Of a stretch of 40,295 nt of DNA, positions 29,722-37,498 are shown in pieces; the stretch's first letter is position 1, and every line of letters starts with the position of its first letter. The stretch is from NCBI GenBank assembly GCA_902826035.1, contig CADEDG010000012.1, positions 1-40,295 on the forward strand, given 5' to 3'. This stretch comes from an uncultured Alphaproteobacteria bacterium (lineage in GTDB: Bacteria > Pseudomonadota > Alphaproteobacteria > Caulobacterales > Aquidulcibacteraceae). The notes beneath the pieces are model-generated. The model did no database searches, had not been told where the DNA came from, and saw only the letters and a list, made by a program, of their open reading frames with translations. A program made the position numbers and the translations under genes.

Positions 29722-30663
29722 ATGAAACGCGGCGTCGCCCTGGCAATCGCCGTGCTTTGCTCGAGCCTGGCCGCTCCTGTAGGGGCGCAGCCGCCGCCGG
29801 CGCAGGGCCGCTACCAATATCACGCCGACTACTTCCCAAATACGATTCTGCAGGATCAGGATGGCCGCAGCGTTCGTTTCTACGACGATGTCATTCGCGG
29901 TAAGGTGGTTGCGATAAATTTCGTGTACACGACGTGCGCCGACATCTGCCCGCTCGACACCGCGCAATTGCGACAGGTCCAACAGCTGCTCGGCGACCGC
30001 CTGGGACGTGACGTTTTCATGTATTCGGTTTCGATTAACGGCGATACGCCGGAGGCGCTGCGCCGGTTCATGCGCACTTACGATGTCGGCCCGAATTGGC
30101 GGTTTCTCACCGGTTCGCGCGCGGATGTCACCCAGTTGCAGCGCCTGTTGGGGTTGCGTATCGATGACCCGAACGATCTGCGTTCGCACAACACCAGCAT
30201 CGTGCTTGGCAACGAGCGTACCGCACAATGGATACGGCGCTCCGCGTACGAAAACCCGCGCAATTTGGTGCAGGTGTTGACCGGATATCTGCAGAGCAAT
30301 GCGCCGCAGACGGCTTCGTCTACCGCGCGCGGCTATGCTGGGGCAGGCGAGATTGCCGACAGCTCGCGCGGCGCCTATCTTTACAGGACCCGCTGCCAGT
30401 CGTGCCATTCTATTGGCGACGGAGACCGTCTCGGCCCCGATCTCGCTGGCGTCGCCGCCAGTCGACCGGCGGCGTGGCTTTCGCGTTGGATCCGCGAGCC
30501 CAATCTAATGATCGCGGAACGCGACCCTGTCGCCATGGCGATGTTGCCGCGTTACCGGAACCTGCCCATGCCCAATCTGGGCTTGAACCAATCTGAGGTG
30601 AGCGAGATCATCGAGTATCTGCGCCAACAGGATCGGGCTCACGCATCGGGGGCGCATCGGTGA
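29722..30663 (+). CDS. Sco1/SenC–cytochrome c fusion protein
   Basis: A 313-residue exported protein with a signal peptide cut near VGAQ (~residue 22). The N-terminal thioredoxin-like Sco domain has the copper-binding CxxxC (Cys72-Cys76 in TCADICP) and the matching His156 in ‘LRSHNTS’. A class I cytochrome c domain begins near residue 205; haem attaches at CQSCH (Cys225, Cys228, His229), and a downstream Met, probably in ‘LPMPNLG’, is the axial ligand. Sco proteins deliver copper to oxidases. Here the likely client is the adjacent multicopper oxidase, with the cytochrome moving electrons; both roles are inferred. AGGA precedes ATG 29722; ATG 29689 is a weaker option. Confidence 0.93.
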   Translation: MKRGVALAIAVLCSSLAAPVGAQPPPAQGRYQYHADYFPNTILQDQDGRSVRFYDDVIRGKVVAINFVYTTCADICPLDTAQLRQVQQLLGDRLGRDVFMYSVSINGDTPEALRRFMRTYDVGPNWRFLTGSRADVTQLQRLLGLRIDDPNDLRSHNTSIVLGNERTAQWIRRSAYENPRNLVQVLTGYLQSNAPQTASSTARGYAGAGEIADSSRGAYLYRTRCQSCHSIGDGDRLGPDLAGVAASRPAAWLSRWIREPNLMIAERDPVAMAMLPRYRNLPMPNLGLNQSEVSEIIEYLRQQDRAHASGAHR

Positions 30664-30761
30664 GCCGCCGCCCCTCGGCAGGACCTGCGCGCGATTCGGT
30701 GTAGCATGCGCATCGCCGAGTCGGGTTCTGTTGCCCGATGATCGCATCCCAAGGGCGGCCA

Positions 30762-32312
30762 ATGGACGACGATCAAAAAGGCTCATCGCGCGCCAATTCG
30801 GTTGCCGACGATTACGACCTACTTCCATACCCCTCCATGCCGTACCCGCAAACCCAGCCGCAGCGACTTGCGGCGGCGGCGGTTCTGCACGGCATCGATC
30901 CACCCCCGCCGGAAGGCGCGCGCGTGCTTGAACTGGGATGCGCGGGGGCGGGCAACATCATCCCGCTTGCTGTGCGTTTTCCGCAGTCTCGGTTTCTTGG
31001 CGTTGATTTGGCCCCTCGCCATATCGACGAAGCGAGCAAACAGATCGAAGCGCTCGGCCTTGGTAATATTGAAGTCCGCCAGGGTGACATCGCGGGGCTC
31101 GCGTTCGGTAGCGATGCGTTTGACTACATCATCTGCCACGGCGTCTTCAGTTGGGCGCCGCAGGCAGCGCAAGAAGCGATACTCAGAATCTGCGGTGAGT
31201 CGCTGACGGCGAACGGCGTCGCCCTTATAAGCTATAATGTCCTGCCGGGATGGCGCCTGCGTAGCGCCATTCGCGACATTTGCCTGCGTCACGCTGGCGT
31301 CGGCGGCACGCCGCAGGAGCGCGTGAAACGCGTCCGCGCGATATTGGCTGACATCACCGAGTTTTCCCGGCCGGATGACCCGTATGGATTGTTGTTGCGC
31401 AGCGAGGCCAAGCGGATCGCGCGCCGGCCTAATGCCTACATACTGGGCGAGTTCCTGACGCCGGAGAACGCGCCCTGTTATTTCTCGGAGTTTTGCGCGC
31501 GCGCACTTAGGCACGATCTCGCTTATGTTTGCGAGGCGGATTTCGAAGCGTCGGTTCCAGCGACAATTGGGCCGGCTGCGTGCGCGAAAATCGCGGAACA
31601 TGCTGGCGACAAGCGCATAGATATCGAACAATACATCGACTATTTCACTGGGCGAACCTTCCGTAGTTCGGTGCTGACGCGCGGCGCCGGCAAATTGTTT
31701 GAGCGCGATTATTCTCGTCTGGACAGGCTTCACATTGCCGCCGGTTTTCGTCCGGATGAGAAGTCTGGCGCCGGCGCCTACAAGGATTCATTGGGACGTA
31801 AGCTGCGCTCCGAAGACCCAAATCTCGACCGCTTGTTGCGCCGGTTATCGGATGCGTTTCCCGATACCGTAACTCTCGCGGAGCTCGCGGCTAATTGTGC
31901 GGAGGAGGATGAGCGGCGGATTCGCGAAGGGCTGACGTTTTTGGTGCAAAAGGGGCAGGTGGAGGTTTCCGCGATCCCAGTCCGCGTCGGTCGAGCAAGC
32001 GAGAAGTTTCCGTCGATTTGGCCGATGGCGCTGCTGGAGGCCCGAACAGGCAAACCGTGGATGACAAGCTTGACGCATGCGCCGTCGCCGGTTCGCCCGG
32101 CGGTGGCGGCGCTCGCGGAGCACCTGGACGGCGCACACAATCCCGAAGCGTTGGTCGCCGCTTTCGCTGTTGCACTCCGAAGCGGTTTGGTTAAGGCGCC
32201 GGAATTGAAAGACGCCCATGGAGACGCAGAGATCGATCAAGTCGCCGGCGACTACGTCGGGCGCATTCTGGCATACCTCGAGCAGCGAGCCATGTTGCAA
32301 CCTAATACCTAG
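30762..32312 (+). CDS. SAM methyltransferase with PKMT-type regulatory domain
   Basis: 516 residues. The N-terminal Rossmann methyltransferase has the SAM-binding motif I ‘LELGCAGAGN’ followed by ‘FLGVDLAPRHID’. A middle ‘methyltransferase regulatory domain’ (residues ~210-290) and a C-terminal winged-helix-like part follow. This is the layout of the Rickettsia outer-membrane-protein lysine methyltransferases (PKMT). Relatives occur widely in free-living bacteria, often without known targets. ATG 30762 has AAGGGCGG close upstream; ATG 30738 is possible. It lies 98 nt after the Sco–cytochrome gene, but a functional link is not shown. Confidence 0.87.
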   Translation: MDDDQKGSSRANSVADDYDLLPYPSMPYPQTQPQRLAAAAVLHGIDPPPPEGARVLELGCAGAGNIIPLAVRFPQSRFLGVDLAPRHIDEASKQIEALGLGNIEVRQGDIAGLAFGSDAFDYIICHGVFSWAPQAAQEAILRICGESLTANGVALISYNVLPGWRLRSAIRDICLRHAGVGGTPQERVKRVRAILADITEFSRPDDPYGLLLRSEAKRIARRPNAYILGEFLTPENAPCYFSEFCARALRHDLAYVCEADFEASVPATIGPAACAKIAEHAGDKRIDIEQYIDYFTGRTFRSSVLTRGAGKLFERDYSRLDRLHIAAGFRPDEKSGAGAYKDSLGRKLRSEDPNLDRLLRRLSDAFPDTVTLAELAANCAEEDERRIREGLTFLVQKGQVEVSAIPVRVGRASEKFPSIWPMALLEARTGKPWMTSLTHAPSPVRPAVAALAEHLDGAHNPEALVAAFAVALRSGLVKAPELKDAHGDAEIDQVAGDYVGRILAYLEQRAMLQPNT

Positions 32313-32380
32313 CAAATGCGGCAATTCTCGCGATTTTCTGCTACGAGGGGAAAGATTGGGAATTAGTGATTTTCGCGCAA

Positions 32381-32409
32381 TGTTCCGGAACACTGAGCCA
32401 AGGCAGTGT
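32381..32409. repeat. Nested palindromes upstream of the IS3 remnant
   Basis: TGTTCCGGAACA (32381-32392) is a perfect 12-bp palindrome. It overlaps a second inverted repeat, ACACTG…CAGTGT (32390-32395 and 32404-32409), with an 8-nt loop. They lie about 45 nt before the transposase remnant. They could be an IS end or an operator; neither is proven. Confidence 0.5.
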
Positions 32410-32452
32410 GACGTCCATCGAGATCGCGCAAGCGGATGGGCGGAGGCGTTGG

Positions 32453-32713
32453 ATGCAGTGGAAGCAGCATAATCCCGAAGAGGTGGTCTGCAAGCTTGAG
32501 CGCGTTCGCGTGGCGATAGCCAAGGGCGCCTCGCTGATCGAGGCGATCGCCCACGAGGATATTTCCGAGTCGACCTATTTCCGGTGGAAGTCTCAGTATG
32601 GCGGCTTGACCCTCGACCAAATGCGGCGCCTGAAGGAACTTGAACTGGAGAACGCCCGTTTGCGGAGGCTCTTGGTCGATCTCGAAGCGCCGGCGCTTGC
32701 CCGCCAAGCCTGA
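32453..32713 (+). pseudogene. IS3-family transposase OrfA remnant
   Basis: An 86-residue OrfA-like protein. The helix-turn-helix ‘ASLIEAIAHEDISESTYFRW’ and the following ‘KSQYGGLTLDQMRRLKELELE’-type coiled coil are characteristic of the IS3-family DNA-binding subunit. The usual C-terminal extension and the catalytic OrfB (DDE) gene are missing, so the element cannot move by itself. It could be decayed or kept as a small DNA-binding protein. The frame extends upstream to 32366, but those residues are not OrfA-like. Confidence 0.8.
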
Positions 32714-32835
32714 CCGCACCCGATAATTTACTACCTCCCGAACTCTTCGCCGCGCAGTGATGGGCTGTGCGGCTGCGGACGAGGGTCTATGCTTACAGGC
32801 CAAGGCGTCGAATCGATTGCCGGGACGTAGGCGCT

Positions 32836-33510
32836 ATGCACATTTTGCTCGTCGAAGATGACGATGAGACCGCCAATTTCCTGATGAAGGGGCTCCGTGA
32901 ATCGGGGCAAATGGTCGAGCGCGCGCGGGATGGCATGGACGGCCTGTTTCGCGCCACGCAAGAAGAGTTCAATCTGATCATCCTTGATCGCATGCTGCCG
33001 CGCCTCGACGGGTTGGCGGTCGCGAAGGCGGCGCGCGCGGCGGGTGTCACAGCGCCTATTCTCATGCTGACAGCAATGAGTGCGATCGAAGATCGCGTCG
33101 CGGGGCTCGAAGGCGGTGCGGACGATTATCTGGTTAAGCCGTTTTCGTTCGATGAACTTTACGCTCGTGTCAATGCTTTGGCGCGCAGGCAACCTCTAAA
33201 GGAAGAAGTCGCAACCCTTGAGGTGGCGGATCTATCCCTCGATCGACTTCGGCGGGTGGTCAAGCGGGGCGCCCGTATCGTAGAGCTGCAGCCGCGTGAA
33301 TTTCGTTTGCTTGAGGAATTGATGCTGAACGCCGGCCGCGTGGTGACGCGTACGATGCTGCTGGAGCGGGTTTGGGACTTTCATTTCGACCCAGGCACCA
33401 ACATCGTTGAAAGCCATGTGAGCCGCATTCGCTCGAAGATCGAACGCGACGACGAGGAGGTTCTCATTCACACCGTGCGGGGGGCGGGCTATGTTATCCG
33501 GGCGCCTTGA
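32836..33510 (+). CDS. OmpR/PhoB-family response regulator
   Basis: A 224-residue two-component regulator. The receiver domain (residues 1-~115) has acidic residues in ‘VEDDDE’, the phospho-acceptor Asp51 in ‘LIILDRMLPRLDG’, and the conserved Lys in ‘YLVKPFS’. The C-terminal winged helix, with ‘LQPREFRLLEELMLNAGRVV’ and ‘VESHVSRIRSKIE’, binds DNA. ATG 32836 gives the standard MHILLVEDD start; upstream starts would add a foreign leader. It overlaps the kinase gene by 20 nt, so the two are coupled. The signal is unknown; subfamily features resemble QseB/TctD- and CopR-like regulators. Confidence 0.94.
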   Translation: MHILLVEDDDETANFLMKGLRESGQMVERARDGMDGLFRATQEEFNLIILDRMLPRLDGLAVAKAARAAGVTAPILMLTAMSAIEDRVAGLEGGADDYLVKPFSFDELYARVNALARRQPLKEEVATLEVADLSLDRLRRVVKRGARIVELQPREFRLLEELMLNAGRVVTRTMLLERVWDFHFDPGTNIVESHVSRIRSKIERDDEEVLIHTVRGAGYVIRAP

Positions 33511-34849
33511 GCGCCTGTTCCAATCGGTCAGCGCACGGCTTGCGGCGCTCTATGCGGGCCTGTTGCTTGCGGCTTTTTTGGTTGCGGGGGTGCTGGTTTG
33601 GCTCGCCACGAGTTCAAACGAAGAGAATGAAATCCGGCAACGCGTCGCAATTGAGATGGAGGCTATCCAGCAGGAATGGCGCACCGAGGGGAGAGCCCGC
33701 GCGCTCGGCGAGATCCAATTGCGGGACAATCAGCCCGGTGCGCTGGAATATTGCCTTTGGGACGAGGACGACCGGGTCGCGGATTGCGGGCTCCGCATAG
33801 CGATGCCGGTGCTCGGCTGGAATCGGATGAAGCTCGCCAACCCCGCTTCCCCTTGGGATGATCAAGAGGTGCTGTTGCTCGCACAACAAACGCCGTCTGG
33901 GGGCGTGCTGGCGGTGGCTGACAGTTTGCAAGACGTCGAGCGGAGCAGGGCGGATTTGGTCAACGCGATTCTCTGGGTTGGCGCGCTGGCTTTGGTGCTC
34001 GCGCTCGCGGCGGGTTTCATCGCAGCACGCGGGACGCTGCGGCGTATGGATGGGCTTTCGCAGACGCTAGCGTTGGCGGGGGCGGGCGATCTTTCTGTGC
34101 GCGCGTCTGAGCGTGCTGGCGGCGATGACATCGATGCGATCGCGCGCGGCCTCAATCAGATGCTGGCGCGCATTGACGGACTGGTCAGCAATATGAGGCG
34201 GGTGTCGACCGACATCGCTCATGACCTTCGCACGCCGCTTACCCATGTTCGTCAGAGGCTCGAGTCCGCCGCGGTTGCGCAAGATACTCTCGCCGCCCGC
34301 GAGGCGATACGGCTTGCGCAAAGTGAGATCGACGAGATTTTGCGCACTTTTGCGGCGATGCTGCGCTTGGCGGAGATCGAGGCGGGCGCGGCGCGGAGCC
34401 GATTTGCTCCGCTCGATCTCGTTTCGCTGGTTGAGCGCGTCGTCGATGCCTATCGCCCTGACATTGAAGCTGCCGGGCTGAGCTTGCGCGTGGATCTCGA
34501 TGAAGCCGCGCCAGTCAACGGCGATGACGATCTGATCGCACAAGCGCTGGCCAACCTTATCGAAAATGCCATGCGCCACGCCGGCGCCGACGCCACCATC
34601 TTCATCCGCGTCCGGTCTCGACCGACGGAAACTCGGCTGGAAGTGGCCGACAACGGTCCGGGAGTGTCCGCTGATGACCGGGAGCGGATTCTTGAGCCCT
34701 TCATTCGCCTTGACACAAGCCGTTCGTCGCCAGGGGCCGGTCTGGGTCTCGCGATCGTGGCAGCGATTGCGCGCCTTCACGAGGCGAGCCTTGTCCTCGA
34801 GAACGCCGCTCCAGGCTTGCGCGTCGCTCTGGTGTGGCGGAAGCTCTAA
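33491..34849 (+). CDS. Sensor histidine kinase
   Basis: A 452-residue inner-membrane kinase paired with the upstream regulator. TM1 is at ~residues 20-41. A periplasmic sensor of about 110 residues follows, with two Cys (in ‘LEYCLWDEDDRVADCG’) that may pair. TM2 is at ~157-180, then a HAMP linker. The H-box ‘DIAHDLRTPLTH’ holds the phospho-His244, the N-box is ‘ALANLIENAMRHA’, and the ATP-lid motifs are ‘VADNGPGVS’ and ‘GAGLGLAIV’. The start is ATG 33491, inside the regulator's last codons. It could sense an envelope or metal signal, but nothing in the sequence proves a link to the oxidase locus. Confidence 0.94.
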   Translation: MLSGRLERLFQSVSARLAALYAGLLLAAFLVAGVLVWLATSSNEENEIRQRVAIEMEAIQQEWRTEGRARALGEIQLRDNQPGALEYCLWDEDDRVADCGLRIAMPVLGWNRMKLANPASPWDDQEVLLLAQQTPSGGVLAVADSLQDVERSRADLVNAILWVGALALVLALAAGFIAARGTLRRMDGLSQTLALAGAGDLSVRASERAGGDDIDAIARGLNQMLARIDGLVSNMRRVSTDIAHDLRTPLTHVRQRLESAAVAQDTLAAREAIRLAQSEIDEILRTFAAMLRLAEIEAGAARSRFAPLDLVSLVERVVDAYRPDIEAAGLSLRVDLDEAAPVNGDDDLIAQALANLIENAMRHAGADATIFIRVRSRPTETRLEVADNGPGVSADDRERILEPFIRLDTSRSSPGAGLGLAIVAAIARLHEASLVLENAAPGLRVALVWRKL

Positions 34850-34880
34850 CCGTGTGCTGCCAAAAAAGACAATTAAATCA

Positions 34881-34955
34881 TGGTGCCACGGGAGAGGATT
34901 GAACTCTCGACCTCACCCTTACCAAGGGTGCGCTCTACCACTGAGCTACCGCGGC
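34881..34955 (-). tRNA. tRNA-Thr (anticodon GGT)
   Basis: A 75-nt cloverleaf on the minus strand with encoded CCA at 34881-34883. Acceptor arms GCCGCGG/CCGTGGC pair with one G·U. The D-arm has GCTC/GAGC, the anticodon stem CACCC/GGGTG encloses the loop TTGGTAA (anticodon GGT), and the T-stem GAGAG/CTCTC encloses TTCAATC. It reads ACC threonine codons. A T-rich run lies just downstream (34861-34868 region). Confidence 0.97.
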
Positions 34956-35020
34956 GGCCGGCGAAGCGGGGCTTCTAGCCCGCGCCGGGTTGCGTGGGAA
35001 GCCCGCGCGCGCCGCCCGCG

Positions 35021-36118
35021 TCATTCGCTCTGCGTCGGCTCGGGGTCGCCCCCGCAGGCCTGGCGCAGGATACGCCAGTCGCGGTCGCTCAACGAGGGCG
35101 CGAGGCCACGGCCAGCCTGGGCCTCGGCGGCACGGGCGCGAGCGGCGCTGGCGGGGTGGCTCGACAAGAGCAGCGGCACTTCGTCTCCGCCAAGAGCCTT
35201 CGCCAGCGTCTCCATGCGGTGGAACAATTGTGCAAATCCGGCGGCGTCGATTTTTGCGGCGGCAAGATATTGCAATCCGCGGGCGTCTGCGTCGGCCTCG
35301 TCCTCGCGGCTGAACCGCAGGCTCGCCAGATTGACAGTGGCGATCGCGATCGCCTGGCCTGCGCCGGCGCCCCCGAAAACGATATCGAAGAAGATGCCCG
35401 CGCCAATGCTGCGAATGATGTTCTTCATCACATGGTTGTGCTCGATGTGCGCGATCTCGTGGGCGATGACGCCTGCGAGTTCATCGGGATGTTGCGCCAT
35501 GGCGATGAGATCGTCGGTGACGACAATCGAATTGTCCGGCAGCGCGAAGGCGTTGGGGTAAAGTAAGGTTGGCGTCGACAGGATCGAAACCCAAACCTCC
35601 TCGCGCTGAGGCACATTAGCCCCCGCCATCAATCGTTGTGCGAGATCGTCGAGAATTTTCTGCCCGTCGTCGCTGTCGTGGCAGACTTGGGCAATGGCGT
35701 CGATCTGCGACCAGGAGATCAGGGCGATCTGCGCGCGGTAGCGCGCGGGCACAAGGTTGGCGATCGGCCCCGCCGCCATGGGTATGCCGACGATAAACGC
35801 GATCGCAAGCGACCACGCAGCCGCCACCACCAAGCCCAGCGTCCGCAAGCTCTCAACGCCCTGGGCGCGCGCGCGAAACAGTTGCGGCGCAGCCGTGCAT
35901 AGCTCAGCTCGCGACTCCCAATCCAAGCTCAGTCGCTCGCCAGTGTCGCGCTTAAGTCTAAGGACAATGCTGCGGTTGCCATCATCGGCACGGGCAAGAT
36001 CAGCGTAGGGCCAAGTTTGTTGCCCAGAGTGCGCGATAAAGGTCAGCGAGTCCGCGCCGAGTTCGCAGATCACGCTTGCTGTTACGGCGGCGCGACCATC
36101 GGCGTAGCGCGCGTCCAT
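35021..36118 (-). CDS. M48-family metallopeptidase (membrane-anchored)
   Basis: A 365-residue zinc peptidase. The N-terminal ~90 residues are a separate domain, followed by one membrane segment at ~94-116, then the M48 domain. Zinc motif HEIAH is near residue 219 (HEIAHIEHNH), and the downstream ligand Glu is in ‘SREDEADADARG’. M48 enzymes include periplasmic chaperone-proteases such as BepA/LoiP, so it probably helps with outer-membrane quality control. Its ATG overlaps the DUF898 stop (TGATG), so the two are one translational unit. Its end is 65 nt past the tRNA-Thr 5' end, on the same strand. Confidence 0.92.
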   Translation of the reverse strand: MDARYADGRAAVTASVICELGADSLTFIAHSGQQTWPYADLARADDGNRSIVLRLKRDTGERLSLDWESRAELCTAAPQLFRARAQGVESLRTLGLVVAAAWSLAIAFIVGIPMAAGPIANLVPARYRAQIALISWSQIDAIAQVCHDSDDGQKILDDLAQRLMAGANVPQREEVWVSILSTPTLLYPNAFALPDNSIVVTDDLIAMAQHPDELAGVIAHEIAHIEHNHVMKNIIRSIGAGIFFDIVFGGAGAGQAIAIATVNLASLRFSREDEADADARGLQYLAAAKIDAAGFAQLFHRMETLAKALGGDEVPLLLSSHPASAARARAAEAQAGRGLAPSLSDRDWRILRQACGGDPEPTQSE

Positions 36119-37224
36119 CAGATGACCCCTACGCCCATGTCGAGATCAAACGCTTCACCCAGGCTCTCGCCCGCGCGTGGCGCTTCCGCGATGCTCTGAC
36201 CGATCTCCGCAAAGCGCGGCGCGCCGATGATTTCCAGCCGGGCGATGATGTACCGCACCTGCAGGAAGCCCGCCAGAGGCGCCAGGAATCCGAGCGAAAA
36301 CACCCAAATCAAAATTCCCGCGATGTTCACAAGGAACAAGGAGAATGTTTTGGCGCGCAGGCGAAAGCGGGCGCCGTCAAGTGAAATCAGCGAGGCGATC
36401 CGGTTCATCGCCGCTGCGTTGTAGGGCGCCCAGAAGAACACCATGAGCAGGAACATTAAGACGAGGGCCCCGAGCGCCAGCAGTACAAACAACACCGGAC
36501 TATCGCTGGGGCTTGGCATCGGTCCGCCCCCGATCGTCACGGCGTAGCCGAAGAACACCGCCAGGAGGCTGATGAAATACGCGAGCGGAAACGCAAACCA
36601 CCCAAGAGCGAACGGCCACCACATCCCTTTCTGCGGGCTCTCGCCGTCGTCGATGAACTCGAAAGCTTGATCGCCGAAGCGCGCGTTTGACCAGAGCAGG
36701 CGCGCCCGGTTGATCCGGGCGGCCGGTGTGAACCAACCCAAGGAAAGAATTTGCAGCACGGTCCAGCCCGAAGAGGCGAATGCGAATGACCAGCCCGAGC
36801 CGGCGAGCCCGAGCTTGATGCCGCGCCAGCGGGTTCTAGACAGCTGGTAACGGCGCATCCAATAGCGCGCCGCTGACACCAGCGGCACACTCACCACGTA
36901 AAACCCGAACAATAACCACCCGGCCGCGCTCCTCGATAACGCGAACGGCGCAATGTAAAAAACAAAAACAGCGGGCAGAAAAAAGGTGGGCAAAGCGATC
37001 AGGAAGCCGCGGAAGAGCTCCCCCGCTTTGCCTGTGTATTCAAGGGAATCGCCCATGATCCAGACGCGCGACCAGACCCTTCGCCGCATCGATGTACGGG
37101 CCCAGAACCGGTATAATGTCAGGCTAAGGATGGAGAGTAGCGCGTTCTTGAGGGCCAAACCCAGGACGTCAAAGAATTTCCCGGAATGGCTGAACGCTTG
37201 CGTAGACTGTGCTTCTGCAGTCAT
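36118..37224 (-). CDS. DUF898 (YjgN-family) membrane protein
   Basis: A 368-residue multi-pass inner-membrane protein with about eight hydrophobic helices. The N-terminal ‘FSHSGKFFDVLGLALKNALL’ and ‘SLTLYRFWARTSMRRRVWSR’ segments, with a repeat of the latter style at ‘SLGWFTPAARINRARLLWSN’, are typical of YjgN/DUF898. Function of the family is not established. It is paired with and overlaps the M48 peptidase gene, an arrangement I recall from other proteobacteria, suggesting that the two act together in the envelope. ATG 37224 is divergent from the small basic protein gene. Confidence 0.88.
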   Translation of the reverse strand: MTAEAQSTQAFSHSGKFFDVLGLALKNALLSILSLTLYRFWARTSMRRRVWSRVWIMGDSLEYTGKAGELFRGFLIALPTFFLPAVFVFYIAPFALSRSAAGWLLFGFYVVSVPLVSAARYWMRRYQLSRTRWRGIKLGLAGSGWSFAFASSGWTVLQILSLGWFTPAARINRARLLWSNARFGDQAFEFIDDGESPQKGMWWPFALGWFAFPLAYFISLLAVFFGYAVTIGGGPMPSPSDSPVLFVLLALGALVLMFLLMVFFWAPYNAAAMNRIASLISLDGARFRLRAKTFSLFLVNIAGILIWVFSLGFLAPLAGFLQVRYIIARLEIIGAPRFAEIGQSIAEAPRAGESLGEAFDLDMGVGVI

Positions 37225-37302
37225 GGTCCGCGCATCCCCGGGTGCAGCCCCTGGGACAGCCTAAACCTGTTAGCAACGAGGGTCGATGGTGGGGCGCCGA
37301 AA

Positions 37303-37431
37303 ATGAAGCAGCCGCCAAGTAAAGACCGGCAAGGCCGGCTGGTCGAAGCCCTCAAACGCAACCTGGTCCGGCGCAAAGCGGCCAAAGGCGCTGGCAAACC
37401 GTTACCCCGGCCAAAGCAGCCGCGTTCTTAG
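37303..37431 (+). CDS. Small basic protein upstream of murA
   Basis: A 42-residue, Lys/Arg-rich protein starting ‘MKQPPSKDRQGRLVEALKRN’ and continuing with a basic helix and a Pro-rich tail. Short proteins of this type (a ‘LxxNLxRRKAxxxA’-like helix) are found upstream of murA in many alphaproteobacteria, to my recollection, and their function is unknown. The ATG is chosen over a longer frame (37186) that would run into the divergent DUF898 promoter region. The murA ATG lies 67 nt downstream. Confidence 0.7.
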   Translation: MKQPPSKDRQGRLVEALKRNLVRRKAAKGAGKPLPRPKQPRS

Positions 37432-37498
37432 CTGTCAGCTTGCGCGCGGCTCGGACGCGTTTCATAACCGCGCCGCCGGGGGAAACTGAAAGCGAGAC

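Noticed and set aside
32386..32430. GGAAC…CGT as a general-stress (EcfG) promoter
   Set aside because: The spacing between the elements is about 20 nt and the downstream part is CGTC, not the expected CGTT at 16-17 nt.
34881..34955. tRNA-Thr as an integration site for an island covering the oxidase locus
   Set aside because: No integrase gene was seen and no copy of the tRNA 3' end was found near 19700-20100.
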